This document shows positions 16,271 to 24,220 of a DNA stretch of 64,000 nucleotides, in pieces. The stretch comes from M3007 sp041741155 (GTDB lineage: Bacteria > Bacteroidota > Bacteroidia > Chitinophagales > Saprospiraceae), in contig JBGSKO010000178.1 of assembly GCA_041741155.1 (NCBI GenBank), forward strand, positions 28,280 to 92,279, in the 5' to 3' direction. The translations under genes were made by a program, and so were the position numbers. The notes below the pieces were generated by a model that ran no database searches, was not told the DNA's origin, and saw only the letters and a list, made by a program, of their open reading frames with translations. Every line of letters begins with the position of its first letter. Within the stretch, counting starts at the first letter, position 1.

Positions 16271-16432
16271 AGAGCGTGTTTAAAATTTAGTCGCTGGGCT
16301 ACGGACGGCCAATTTTATTTCTATTTTCGTTAAAATTTTCGCCGTAGGCACCCGGCTACGGCTGCAAATTTTGCCTCAATAGAAACAAAATTTGCTCGCC
16401 CTCGCTCCAGCACTAAAATTTAAACACGCTCT
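16271..16432. repeat. 162-bp long imperfect hairpin, MITE/REP-like element
   Basis: The termini agagcgtgtttaaaatttag (16271) and the complementary cactaaaatttaaacacgct (16411-16430) match almost perfectly. The complementarity continues inwards for about 75 bases per arm, including matching attttatttctatt / aatagaaacaaaat and cgccgtagg / cggctacggc blocks around a short central loop. No coding frame is visible. It sits between the SQR terminator and the AraC gene. The shape suggests a non-autonomous transposable element or a REP-type element; target-site duplications are not obvious. Confidence 0.75.
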
Positions 16433-16461
16433 GATTTGTCCTTACCAACCCGATTCTCGTT

Positions 16462-17358
16462 TTGAAAAAAATACCAACATACAGCATTTGTAACCTGCTG
16501 GGGAGCGACCAGTGCTTCACCGAGTTTTTGATCACGCGCATCGGCGATTTTATGCGCGCACACGAGAACTTGTATTTTCCGCACCGGCATGCGTTTTTTC
16601 AAATCGTCCTGTTCACCGAAGGGAGTGGCACACACTCCATTGATTTTCAGAAATTTCAGGTTGTGCACCATCAGGTCTATGCGATGGGACCGGGGCAGAT
16701 CCATTCATGGGAGTTTGATCCCGGGACGGAAGGGTTTATCATCAATTTCAACGAGAGTTTTTTCACAGCCATTTGCCACAACCCCAACTTCGTGTCGGAG
16801 TTTCCGCTGTTCAATGCAGTGAGCGGAGTACCGGTGAATATTCTGGAGACCGAGTGCTGTGGCGAGGTTCATGCTTTGATGGAGCGCATGTTGCGGGAAT
16901 TTCAGTCAGACGGCGATTTTAAGCAAGAAATGCTCCGCGGTATGTTGCTCCAGATCATGGTGATGCTGTCACGGCAGTTGCCGCGGGTTTCCTCTTCCGG
17001 CATATCAAGGCACCAACTCACGACCCTGCGCACCTTCGAGCGCCTCATTGAGGAACATTTCCGGGAAAAACGCTTGCCGCGTGACTACGCCGAGTTGTTG
17101 TTTATCACCCCCAACCACCTGAATGCCCTTGTGAATGCATCCATCGGAAAACCTGCCGGTGAACTGATCCGCGACCGGGTGGTGCTGGAAGCCAAACGCC
17201 TGCTGGCTAATTCGGATCTGAATATTTCACAGGTTGCAGCGGCCTTAAACTTTGAAGACAACGCCTATTTCACGCGCTTTTTCAAAAAATACACGGGGGT
17301 CGCGCCGGAGGTTTTCCGGCAAGAGTATGCAAAAAGCGGGGTGGGGGAGCGCGTGTAG
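16462..17358 (+). CDS. AraC-family transcriptional regulator with cupin sensor domain
   Basis: This 298-residue regulator has an N-terminal cupin-like ligand domain (YFPHRHAFFQIVLFTEGSG ... YAMGPGQIHSWEF) and a C-terminal double helix-turn-helix of AraC type with LNISQVAAALNFEDNAYFTRFFKKYTGVAPEVFR. The likely start is the TTG at 16462, since no ATG precedes the conserved cupin start. It follows the 162-bp hairpin, so its promoter either lies in or next to that element. The regulon and ligand are unknown; the sulfide:quinone oxidoreductase gene upstream is a possible but unproven target. Confidence 0.9.
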   Translation: MKKIPTYSICNLLGSDQCFTEFLITRIGDFMRAHENLYFPHRHAFFQIVLFTEGSGTHSIDFQKFQVVHHQVYAMGPGQIHSWEFDPGTEGFIINFNESFFTAICHNPNFVSEFPLFNAVSGVPVNILETECCGEVHALMERMLREFQSDGDFKQEMLRGMLLQIMVMLSRQLPRVSSSGISRHQLTTLRTFERLIEEHFREKRLPRDYAELLFITPNHLNALVNASIGKPAGELIRDRVVLEAKRLLANSDLNISQVAAALNFEDNAYFTRFFKKYTGVAPEVFRQEYAKSGVGERV

Positions 17359-17388
17359 CGTGAACCCAGCACACCCGATATTATGCTC

Positions 17389-17946
17389 CTATTCAGCAGT
17401 TTTTCGCGGCATCCATACTATCTCTGATGCTCCTGCCCGGTGCCCGAGGTACCGGGCGAGAATGAAGAAATAATCGGATAAACGATTGAGATATTGAAGA
17501 ATCAGCCCTTCCACGGGTTCGTGTTCATGCAGCGATACCGTAAGGCGCTCGGCTCGCCGGCACACGGTGCGACAAACATGACACAGTGAAACGGTGGGGA
17601 AACCACCCGGCAGAATGAAATTTTTCAATTCCGGCAGTTGGTCGTCCATGGTATCCATGGCATCTTCAAGTATTCGAATGTCAGCAGCACGAAGGTCGGC
17701 GGGCATCGGCTGGGCTGGATCGGATGCCAAAGCAGCACCGATGGAAAAGAGCCGGTGCTGAACCTGCCGAAGCAGTTCGCGCACCGGCTCTTCGGTGAGG
17801 GAGTCGTGCAGCAGCCCGATGAACGCATTGAGTTCGTCTACCGTGCCGTAAGCATCCACGCGGATGTGACTTTTGAGGACTCGGCTTCCGCCGAAGAGAC
17901 CCGTCTCACCGGTATCTCCGGTTTTGGTGTATATTCGAAATGGCAT
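17389..17946 (-). CDS. Cob(I)alamin adenosyltransferase, PduO type
   Basis: This 185-residue ATP:cob(I)alamin adenosyltransferase has the N-terminal signature KTGDTGETGLFGG, the conserved VDAYGTVDELNAFIG, and the C-terminal RRAERLTVSL and LNRLSDYFFILARY blocks. It forms adenosylcobalamin from reduced cobalamin and ATP in the cytoplasm. ATG at 17946 is preferred over an upstream in-frame ATG at 17994, because the longer version would overlap the preceding gene and precedes the conserved MPFRIYTKTGD start. The gap to the upstream gene is then 7 bases, so the two are probably cotranscribed. Confidence 0.93.
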   Translation of the reverse strand: MPFRIYTKTGDTGETGLFGGSRVLKSHIRVDAYGTVDELNAFIGLLHDSLTEEPVRELLRQVQHRLFSIGAALASDPAQPMPADLRAADIRILEDAMDTMDDQLPELKNFILPGGFPTVSLCHVCRTVCRRAERLTVSLHEHEPVEGLILQYLNRLSDYFFILARYLGHRAGASEIVWMPRKTAE

Positions 17947-17953
17947 GGTCCGA

Positions 17954-18595
17954 TTAATTGCCCTTGCCCGGGGATGTTTTTGCCCGACCGGCATCTATTG
18001 TAGTCGGAGTAGTAGTAGCTGGAGTAGTGGTAGTCGGAGTAGTAGAAGTAGCCGGAGTGGTGCTATTGTCCGGTGTCGGGGTAGTGCTGTCTGCCGGTTT
18101 TGCCAATTCATTTTTCAACGAGCCTTGGCCTGCATCCGGGGTGGCGGTAGCGTCGTCTTTGGACGGGACTTTGAGTTCGCGGTTATTCAGGGCTTCCCAC
18201 GTGTAGGGCGCCCATTCGCTCAGTGGCTTCTTCAACTCTTCGTTTGAGGTGCTTTCCTGAGCCTGGGTGATCCACCGGCGCAAAGCTGATTTGAGTTTGA
18301 CATTGCGTGTAGCTACAGCGTTGGCATACACTTCGTCGGTGGCCAGCGGGATCAGTTCCAGACAGGTCAAGGCATGTTCGTTTACTTCTTTTCCATCAAC
18401 GATCCGGCCGAATTCAAAAAGTTTTTGGAGGGCATCCCCATCCTTTTTGGCGGCTTTCTTGACCATGTCTTTATAGTCAAATTCGGCTTGAGCAGCCACT
18501 TTGAGCACGTTTTCAGAGATGTAAACTTTCTTTTGGGCAGAAAGTGCGACTACGCTTAGCAGCAGGATCAAATTTAATAAAAGAGCTTTTTTCAT
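17954..18595 (-). CDS. Exported hypothetical protein with Thr/Pro-rich tail
   Basis: I do not recognise this family. The 213-residue product has a clear Sec signal peptide (KKALLLNLILLLSVVALSAQ, cleavage after SAQ), then a charged helical region of about 130 residues with a central cysteine (HALTCLELIP). The last 60 residues are low complexity, rich in Thr, Pro and Ala (for example TPTTTTPATTTPTT), which looks like an extracytoplasmic spacer. The encoding DNA at 18000-18075 is correspondingly repetitive and prone to slippage. ATG at 18595 is chosen because it starts the signal peptide. Confidence 0.7.
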   Translation of the reverse strand: MKKALLLNLILLLSVVALSAQKKVYISENVLKVAAQAEFDYKDMVKKAAKKDGDALQKLFEFGRIVDGKEVNEHALTCLELIPLATDEVYANAVATRNVKLKSALRRWITQAQESTSNEELKKPLSEWAPYTWEALNNRELKVPSKDDATATPDAGQGSLKNELAKPADSTTPTPDNSTTPATSTTPTTTTPATTTPTTIDAGRAKTSPGKGN

Positions 18596-18700
18596 GGATG
18601 TACGAGTTTGAGTTTGAAAAAACGTCGGGCAAAGATGGGAGATTCGGTTCAATTTTTTTCAGATGAAGATTCACAGCGCGTTTAGTGTTTCCAAAAAACC

Positions 18701-18708
18701 TACTTTTG
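18701..18708 (+). promoter_or_regulatory. -7 promoter element (tacttttg) for the YebC-family gene
   Basis: An exact TAnnTTTG match 42 bases upstream of the start codon. The -33 region has only a T-rich segment. Confidence 0.6.
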
Positions 18709-18749
18709 CGCGCTTTTTAAATTCACCAACAAATTAATTCCTCACGCAC

Positions 18750-19466
18750 ATGGGACGCGCGTTTGAATTCCGCAAAGAACGAAAGTTTAAGCGTTGGGCC
18801 GGAATGGCCAAGACTTTTACCCGCATTGGGCGGGAGATCGCACTGGCTGTGAAGTCGGGTGGGACAAGCCCGGACTACAATCCCCGCCTGCGCATTGCCA
18901 TCCAGAATGCCAAGGCGGCAAATATGCCAAAATCCAATGTTGAAAATGCAATTAAGAATGCTGCCGGCAAGGATGCAGAAAATTTCCAGGAGGTAATTTA
19001 TGAAGGTTACGGCCCGCACGGTATCGCTGTCCTGGTCGAAACAGCCACAGACAATCCTACCCGTACTGTCGCCAATGTGCGTATGTACTTCGACCGCTGC
19101 GGCGGCGCACTGGGCGTGTCCGGTAGCGTGAGCTACATGTTCAACCGCAAGGGGGTGTTCAAAGCGAAGGAAGAAGGCCACAACTGGGAGGAACTGGAAC
19201 TGGAACTCATTGACGCCGGGCTGGAAGAAATCAAAATCGAGGAAGGAGAAGCAGTGCTTTATACCGATTTCACCGACTTCGGTACCATGCAGAAAGCGCT
19301 TGAAGAACGGGGAATTGAGCCGACCAGCGCGCAATTGGAATGGCTGCCGACCATGAGCAAAAAGCTGGGCGACAACGAAGTAGATCAGGTTATTAAACTG
19401 ATAGACCGCCTCGAAGACGACGACGACGTACTAAACGTGTTCCACACGATGGACATGTCGGAGTAG
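18750..19466 (+). CDS. YebC/PmpR family protein (TACO1 family)
   Basis: This 238-residue protein contains all family blocks: GRAFEFRKERKFKRWAGMAKTFTRIGREI, the lysine-rich PKSNVENAIKNAAGKD, the YEGYGPHGIAVLVETATDNPTRTVANVR core and the C-terminal WLPTMSKKLGDNE. YebC proteins act in the cytoplasm; some have been described as DNA-binding regulators and more recent work ties the family to relief of ribosome stalling, as for mitochondrial TACO1. Bacteroidota versions start GRAFEFRKxRK as here rather than with the enterobacterial AGHSKW. It is monocistronic. Confidence 0.92.
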   Translation: MGRAFEFRKERKFKRWAGMAKTFTRIGREIALAVKSGGTSPDYNPRLRIAIQNAKAANMPKSNVENAIKNAAGKDAENFQEVIYEGYGPHGIAVLVETATDNPTRTVANVRMYFDRCGGALGVSGSVSYMFNRKGVFKAKEEGHNWEELELELIDAGLEEIKIEEGEAVLYTDFTDFGTMQKALEERGIEPTSAQLEWLPTMSKKLGDNEVDQVIKLIDRLEDDDDVLNVFHTMDMSE

Positions 19467-19475
19467 GCAAGCGGA

Positions 19476-20369
19476 TCAATGCGTTGTTTCTCCGTATGGT
19501 ATCGGTTCTGGCAGTACGGGCACGTTGTCCGGATCCCAGGTCCATAAGCCTTGTTCATACTCCCGGCGCAGGACTACCTCGTTTGCCTCGTGTTCTTTGA
19601 TCTGCATTCGAGGGAATTTGTACCGTTTCCATAATGCCTCCATATCAAACGGGGTATCCATGGCGATGCTTTCCCGCAGCGCATAGATATACGCCAGGCT
19701 GTCGGTGCGCCGCTGGAGCCAGTCGTTGATGGTTAGTGCCGGATCGCCATGACCTGGAATGAGGCGGGTAAACCAGTTGCGGTCGTGGATGCGGGGGAGT
19801 TTTTCCAGGGTTTTTTCGTACTCAATGCTGCTATGGTAAATAAATGGAAACTCGATATTGGACAGGTAGTCTCCAGCAATGCACAGACCTAATTGCCAAA
19901 CTACTACCATCATACTGTCTGCGGTGTGACCGGGGGTGAGGTAGAAGGCCATTTTGGTGCCATGATGCCGATACTGTACGGCGTCCCGATACACCTTGAA
20001 GTCGGGTACCGGGTATTCCAGCGGGTAGGATCGCTTAATGTAATATTGGTCGTCAAAGTCCATCATTTGTGCCAGAATGGCCGCCCTTTGCGGGTTTTCA
20101 GCCATTGCTTCACTCATGAAAATTTTGTCGGCCCGGAACGCCTTGTACCCGATGATGTGGTCAAAATCAGAGTGGGTAAACACGAGGAATACAGACCGGT
20201 CTTCGCGGATGGAGTCCACATAGTCGCGGATGGAAGCGACCTCATCGGGTAGCCATGCAGGATCTACCACTAATATGAGGTCGTCCGTCTTGACAACAGT
20301 CGAGTTGGTTTGGAACAATGCACTTTGAAAAATAGTGATGTTCGGATCTCGGAAAAGAATCTTGCTCAT
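19476..20369 (-). CDS. MBL-fold metallo-hydrolase
   Basis: This 297-residue metallo-beta-lactamase fold protein has the metal motif THSDFDHIIG, GHTADS, the bridging Asp in CIAGDYLSN and the late RLIPGHGDP. In the usual HxHxDH motif the second His is replaced by Asp (HSDFDH), a variant seen in some MBL subfamilies, so metal binding should remain possible but altered. No signal peptide is seen. The last 90 residues hold a helical extension beyond the MBL fold. The substrate is unknown. It is divergent from der and ends 9 bases from the convergent YebC-family gene. Confidence 0.85.
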   Translation of the reverse strand: MSKILFRDPNITIFQSALFQTNSTVVKTDDLILVVDPAWLPDEVASIRDYVDSIREDRSVFLVFTHSDFDHIIGYKAFRADKIFMSEAMAENPQRAAILAQMMDFDDQYYIKRSYPLEYPVPDFKVYRDAVQYRHHGTKMAFYLTPGHTADSMMVVVWQLGLCIAGDYLSNIEFPFIYHSSIEYEKTLEKLPRIHDRNWFTRLIPGHGDPALTINDWLQRRTDSLAYIYALRESIAMDTPFDMEALWKRYKFPRMQIKEHEANEVVLRREYEQGLWTWDPDNVPVLPEPIPYGETTH

Positions 20370-20422
20370 TAAGGCTCTCTGATTGGAATGGCTGGGGAAA
20401 GGAGTGTGTAGCAGGAAAACGC

Positions 20423-20430
20423 TACCTTTG
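20423..20430 (+). promoter_or_regulatory. -7 promoter element (tacctttg) for der
   Basis: An exact TAnnTTTG match about 100 bases upstream of the der ATG, implying a roughly 95-base leader. It lies after the frame that would extend der upstream becomes implausible, and supports the ATG at 20534. Confidence 0.55.
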
Positions 20431-20533
20431 CGTTTATTAAGGATTTTTGAAATTTATTGGCGGGGCACAAATGTATGGTTTGGTTGGCACAAAAGTACAC
20501 AAACGACCTCCCCGCCCAAATACCAGAAAAAAA

Positions 20534-21835
20534 ATGGGAAATATTGTTGCAATAGTAGGCCGGCCTAACGTCGGCAAATCTACGCTTTACAACCGCCTCG
20601 TCGGTTCACGAGATGCCATAACGGATGACTTTTCCGGTGTGACGCGCGACCGCAAGTACGGTTTTTGCGAGTGGAACGGCAAACGGTTCACCGTGGTGGA
20701 CACCGGCGGCTTTGTCCACGGATCCAGCGATGTATTCGAATCCGCGATCCGGGATCAGGCTCGGGTGGCTATTCAAGAAGCTGCTGTGATTATATTCATG
20801 GTAGATGCCCAAACCGGTATCACCGACCTGGATGAGGAGTTGGCCCGGCTGTTGCGGCGCACCACCAAGCCTGTGTTTTTGGTTGTCAACAAAGTGGATA
20901 GCCACCGCAGCCTCATGGAAGCCAACGAGTTTTGGAGCCTTGGGTTTGAAGAAACGCATTTCATTGCGTCTATCAGCGGAAGCGGCACGGGTGATTTGCT
21001 CGATGGCGTCGTCGAGCATATTCACAATGAACCGGAACTGGAGACCGAATTGCCCAAATTTGCCATTATTGGCCGCCCCAACGTGGGCAAATCATCCTTG
21101 ACGAATGCCTTGCTCGGAGAAGAGCGCAATATTGTGACGCCTGTAGCAGGTACCACGCGCGACCCCATCCACAGCGTGTACAACAAGTTTGGCAAGGAAT
21201 TCATGCTGATTGACACGGCCGGCATTCGAAAAAAAGCCAAAGTTGAAGAGGACCTGGAGTTTTATTCCGTCATGCGCGCCATACGCTCTGTGGAAGAAGC
21301 CGACGTTTGCCTGTTGGTATTGGATGCCACACAAGGCATTGAGGCCCAGGACTTGAGCATCTTGCGCCTGGCGCAAAAACGCCACAAGGGCATTGTGATT
21401 CTGGTGAATAAATGGGACTTGATGGACAAAGAAACCAACACAGCGCGCGACTACGAAGCGGCTATAAAAAAACGCCTGGAGCCCTTCGACGACGTGCCCG
21501 TGCTGTTTATTTCGGCACTCGATAAACAGCGTATTTTTCAAGCCGTGGATGCAGCTATGGGCGTGTACGCCAATCGCACGCAGAAAATCAAGACGTCGCA
21601 TCTGAACGACTTGATGCTCCAGATTATCGAAGGTACACCTCCTCCTTCGGTGAAAGGCCGCTATCCGAAGTTCAAATACGTTACGCAATTGCCTACACAC
21701 TACCCGTCGTTTGCCTTTTTTGTCAATAATCCAAATTGGGTCCGCGACTCCTACAAACAGTTCCTGGAGAATCAGTTGCGACAAAATTTCAACTTCACAG
21801 GCGTGCCTATCGAAGTGTATATGCGCGCAAAATAG
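20534..21835 (+). CDS. der: Ribosome biogenesis GTPase Der (EngA)
   Basis: This 433-residue GTPase has two tandem G domains, each with full motifs. Domain 1 has GRPNVGKST, DTGG and NKVD; domain 2 has GRPNVGKSS, DTAG and NKWD. A C-terminal KH-like domain follows (SVKGRYPKFKYVTQLPTHYPSFAFFVN). Der is needed for 50S ribosomal subunit maturation. The ATG at 20534 is chosen because it begins right at the conserved GNIVAIVGRPNVG; an in-frame ATG 87 bases upstream would add a non-conserved basic tail. Confidence 0.96.
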   Translation: MGNIVAIVGRPNVGKSTLYNRLVGSRDAITDDFSGVTRDRKYGFCEWNGKRFTVVDTGGFVHGSSDVFESAIRDQARVAIQEAAVIIFMVDAQTGITDLDEELARLLRRTTKPVFLVVNKVDSHRSLMEANEFWSLGFEETHFIASISGSGTGDLLDGVVEHIHNEPELETELPKFAIIGRPNVGKSSLTNALLGEERNIVTPVAGTTRDPIHSVYNKFGKEFMLIDTAGIRKKAKVEEDLEFYSVMRAIRSVEEADVCLLVLDATQGIEAQDLSILRLAQKRHKGIVILVNKWDLMDKETNTARDYEAAIKKRLEPFDDVPVLFISALDKQRIFQAVDAAMGVYANRTQKIKTSHLNDLMLQIIEGTPPPSVKGRYPKFKYVTQLPTHYPSFAFFVNNPNWVRDSYKQFLENQLRQNFNFTGVPIEVYMRAK

Positions 21836-21893
21836 GCTTATGCCCAGCGCGCTCAAGCGTTATGGTATTGCCAACGGCAAAAGAAACACAAAC

Positions 21894-22760
21894 ATGAGAC
21901 TACTTGCCTTTCTTCTCCTTTCGTCCTTGTTCCTCTCCGCCTGCAAAGACGAGCCGGAACGTATCCCGGCGTATATGCGGATCGAACCGTTTACGGTTAA
22001 TGCTACAGGCGGCGCCGACTGGCAAAAAATCACGGACGTCTGGGTGTACGTGAATGATCAGTTTTTGGGTGGTTACTCGCTGCCCGCCCTCGTCCCGGTG
22101 TTGGACGAAGGTGAAAGCAATGTGCTGATTTTTCCCGGTGTCAAGGAAAATGGCTTGTTGCAAACGCCGGGAGTTTATCCGTTTTTTGAACGCTATGAAG
22201 GCAAAGTAACCCTTCAGCCGGGGCAAACCAGTTCCGTGCAGCCCACGACACGCTATTCCCCCGATGCTATTTTTCCGTGGACGGTGGACCGCGCGTCGTT
22301 CAACGATGCTACAATTGTTTTTGTGGACCGCGATAGCGACCCGGCAACAACGTTTGAATTTGTAACCGACGGCGCCTTTGAAGGCCGCTCGGTAAAACTA
22401 ACGGTGGACACTGCGCACACTGTGAACGAGATTGCCACCGAGGAGGTAGAAGACTTGCCCACTTCTGGTGCGCGGCAGGTTTGGCTGGAGTTGAACTACC
22501 GAAATGATATGCCCTTCGAACTCTGGTTGTTGGGCACGCCAACGGGAGGAGGCAACGAGAATGCCCAACCGATTTATCAATTTTCGGCTTCCGAAAACTG
22601 GAACAAGATTTACTTCAACCTGACGGAATATGTCGTAGCCTCACAACAGGATAAATACCGCCTGTTTTTTCGCGTGGCTTTGCGCAAGGATGTTGCCGGC
22701 AATTTTGAACAACCCGATGGCGAAGTTTTTCTCGATAACCTGCGCTTGATCCATTTCTAA
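21894..22760 (+). CDS. Lipoprotein of unknown function
   Basis: This 288-residue protein carries a lipoprotein signal (RLLAFLLLSSLFLSAC, lipobox LSAC) and then a beta-rich region without a family I recognise. The first part (IPAYMRIEPFTVNATGGADWQKITDVWVYV) and the later EVFLDNLRLIHF end look like a jelly-roll or carbohydrate-binding type fold. The ATG at 21894 is chosen because it starts the signal peptide. The next gene begins 4 bases after its stop, so it is probably cotranscribed with the sugar transferase, which hints at a cell-surface polysaccharide link. Confidence 0.75.
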   Translation: MRLLAFLLLSSLFLSACKDEPERIPAYMRIEPFTVNATGGADWQKITDVWVYVNDQFLGGYSLPALVPVLDEGESNVLIFPGVKENGLLQTPGVYPFFERYEGKVTLQPGQTSSVQPTTRYSPDAIFPWTVDRASFNDATIVFVDRDSDPATTFEFVTDGAFEGRSVKLTVDTAHTVNEIATEEVEDLPTSGARQVWLELNYRNDMPFELWLLGTPTGGGNENAQPIYQFSASENWNKIYFNLTEYVVASQQDKYRLFFRVALRKDVAGNFEQPDGEVFLDNLRLIHF

Positions 22761-22764
22761 TCCT

Positions 22765-24216
22765 TTGTTCACCAACTTAACGATTCCAACTTTGTCGCGC
22801 GCACAACGAAAACGCGATACCCTGCTCTACGGCGTGGCCGATTTTCTGATGGCTATGCTGGCGTGGGTACTATTTTTCCTGTATCGAAAAAAAATGGAGG
22901 GCATTCCGTTCTCCTGGGAGGTGCTCAATGACTCCAATTTATTTCTGGGGGCAGTGATCGTACCGACCGGTTGGGTACTCTTGTACGCAATTTTTGATCA
23001 CTACAAGGACATCTACCGCCTCTCCCGTTTGGCTACGCTGAGCCGTACCTTCTTTTTGTCCTTTCTCGGTATTCTGGTCTTGTTTTTTACGCTCATTCTG
23101 GACGATGTAGTGCGGGACTACCGCACTTACTACAATTCTTTTATAACCCTTTTCTCCTTACATTTTCTACTGACAGCGTTTTCGCGTATGGTCTTGCTCA
23201 CGCGGGCAAGCCGCCGTCTGAAAGCGGGCAAGGTCTCGTTCAATACTATACTGGTCGGTGGCAACCAGAATGCACTTGACCTGTATGAGGATATCAGCGG
23301 CCGCAAAAAAAGTCTTGGGAACAGATTTATAGGGTATGTGGACACCGGCGTCAACGGAAGCAGTCAACTGCTGGATGACAGGCTCCCCAAACTCGGCAAC
23401 CTGGACGATTTGCCTACGATCATTCGCGAGTGCGAAGTGGAGGAGGTGATTATAGCCATCGAAACCAGTGAGCACAATTTGCTGCGCAATATCCTCAACA
23501 CCCTGTTCGACTTTGGCGAAGAGGTGCTGGTGAAGATTATTCCGGACATGTACGACATTCTGCTGGGTACGGTAAAAATGACGCACGTCTATGGGGCGGT
23601 ACTGATCGAGATTCGCCAGGAACTTATGCCCAAGTGGCAGCGCGTGACCAAACGCGTGCTGGATGTTCTGGTCAGTCTGACGGTGTTGGCGTTGTTGTCG
23701 CCACTTTTGCTGTATATCGCCATACGGGTGCGGCTGTCTTCGCCCGGGCCGATTCTGTTCCGGCAGGAGCGCGCCGGGTTGCATGGCCGGCCGTTTACCA
23801 TTTTCAAGTTCCGCTCCATGTACACCGATGCGGAAAAGTTTGGTCCACAGCTGTCGCAGGAAAATGACCCGCGCTGCACGTCCTGGGGCGCCATCATGCG
23901 AAAATGGCGGCTTGACGAAATTCCCAATTTTTGGAATGTTCTGCAAGGCGATATGTCCCTCGTTGGCCCGCGGCCGGAGCGGCGGCATTTCATTGACCGT
24001 ATTGTGGAGCAAAACCCGCACTACCGCCACCTGCTTAAGGTTCGCCCCGGTATCACGTCGTGGGGGCAGGTGAAATATGGCTATGCTTCCACCGTGGAAG
24101 AAATGCTCCAGCGCCTCAAGTTTGACCTGCTCTACATCGAAAATATGTCCTTGGCACTGGATTTCAAGATCATGTTTTACACCGTTCTGGTGCTGACGCA
24201 AGGGCGGGGGAAGTGA
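22765..24216 (+). CDS. Exopolysaccharide polyprenyl glycosylphosphotransferase (WbaP/WcaJ type)
   Basis: This 483-residue membrane enzyme has four to five N-terminal helices, a CoA-binding-like central domain (TILVGGNQNALDLYEDI) and a C-terminal bacterial sugar transferase domain. That domain begins KRVLDVLVSLTVLALLSPLL and contains PGPILFRQERAGLHGRPFTIFKFRSM, WRLDEIPNFWNVLQGDMSLVGPRPE and VRPGITSWGQVKY. The family transfers a sugar-1-phosphate from UDP-sugar to undecaprenyl phosphate, the first step of Wzy-type polysaccharide assembly. The start is TTG at 22765, four bases after the preceding stop. It is encoded 15 kb from the glycosyltransferase cluster it may feed. Confidence 0.92.
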   Translation: MFTNLTIPTLSRAQRKRDTLLYGVADFLMAMLAWVLFFLYRKKMEGIPFSWEVLNDSNLFLGAVIVPTGWVLLYAIFDHYKDIYRLSRLATLSRTFFLSFLGILVLFFTLILDDVVRDYRTYYNSFITLFSLHFLLTAFSRMVLLTRASRRLKAGKVSFNTILVGGNQNALDLYEDISGRKKSLGNRFIGYVDTGVNGSSQLLDDRLPKLGNLDDLPTIIRECEVEEVIIAIETSEHNLLRNILNTLFDFGEEVLVKIIPDMYDILLGTVKMTHVYGAVLIEIRQELMPKWQRVTKRVLDVLVSLTVLALLSPLLLYIAIRVRLSSPGPILFRQERAGLHGRPFTIFKFRSMYTDAEKFGPQLSQENDPRCTSWGAIMRKWRLDEIPNFWNVLQGDMSLVGPRPERRHFIDRIVEQNPHYRHLLKVRPGITSWGQVKYGYASTVEEMLQRLKFDLLYIENMSLALDFKIMFYTVLVLTQGRGK

Positions 24217-24220
24217 TTGA

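Noticed and set aside
18000..18075. Tandem repeat element
   Set aside because: The gtagtcggagtag-like repetition is explained by a Thr/Pro-rich coding tail on the - strand.
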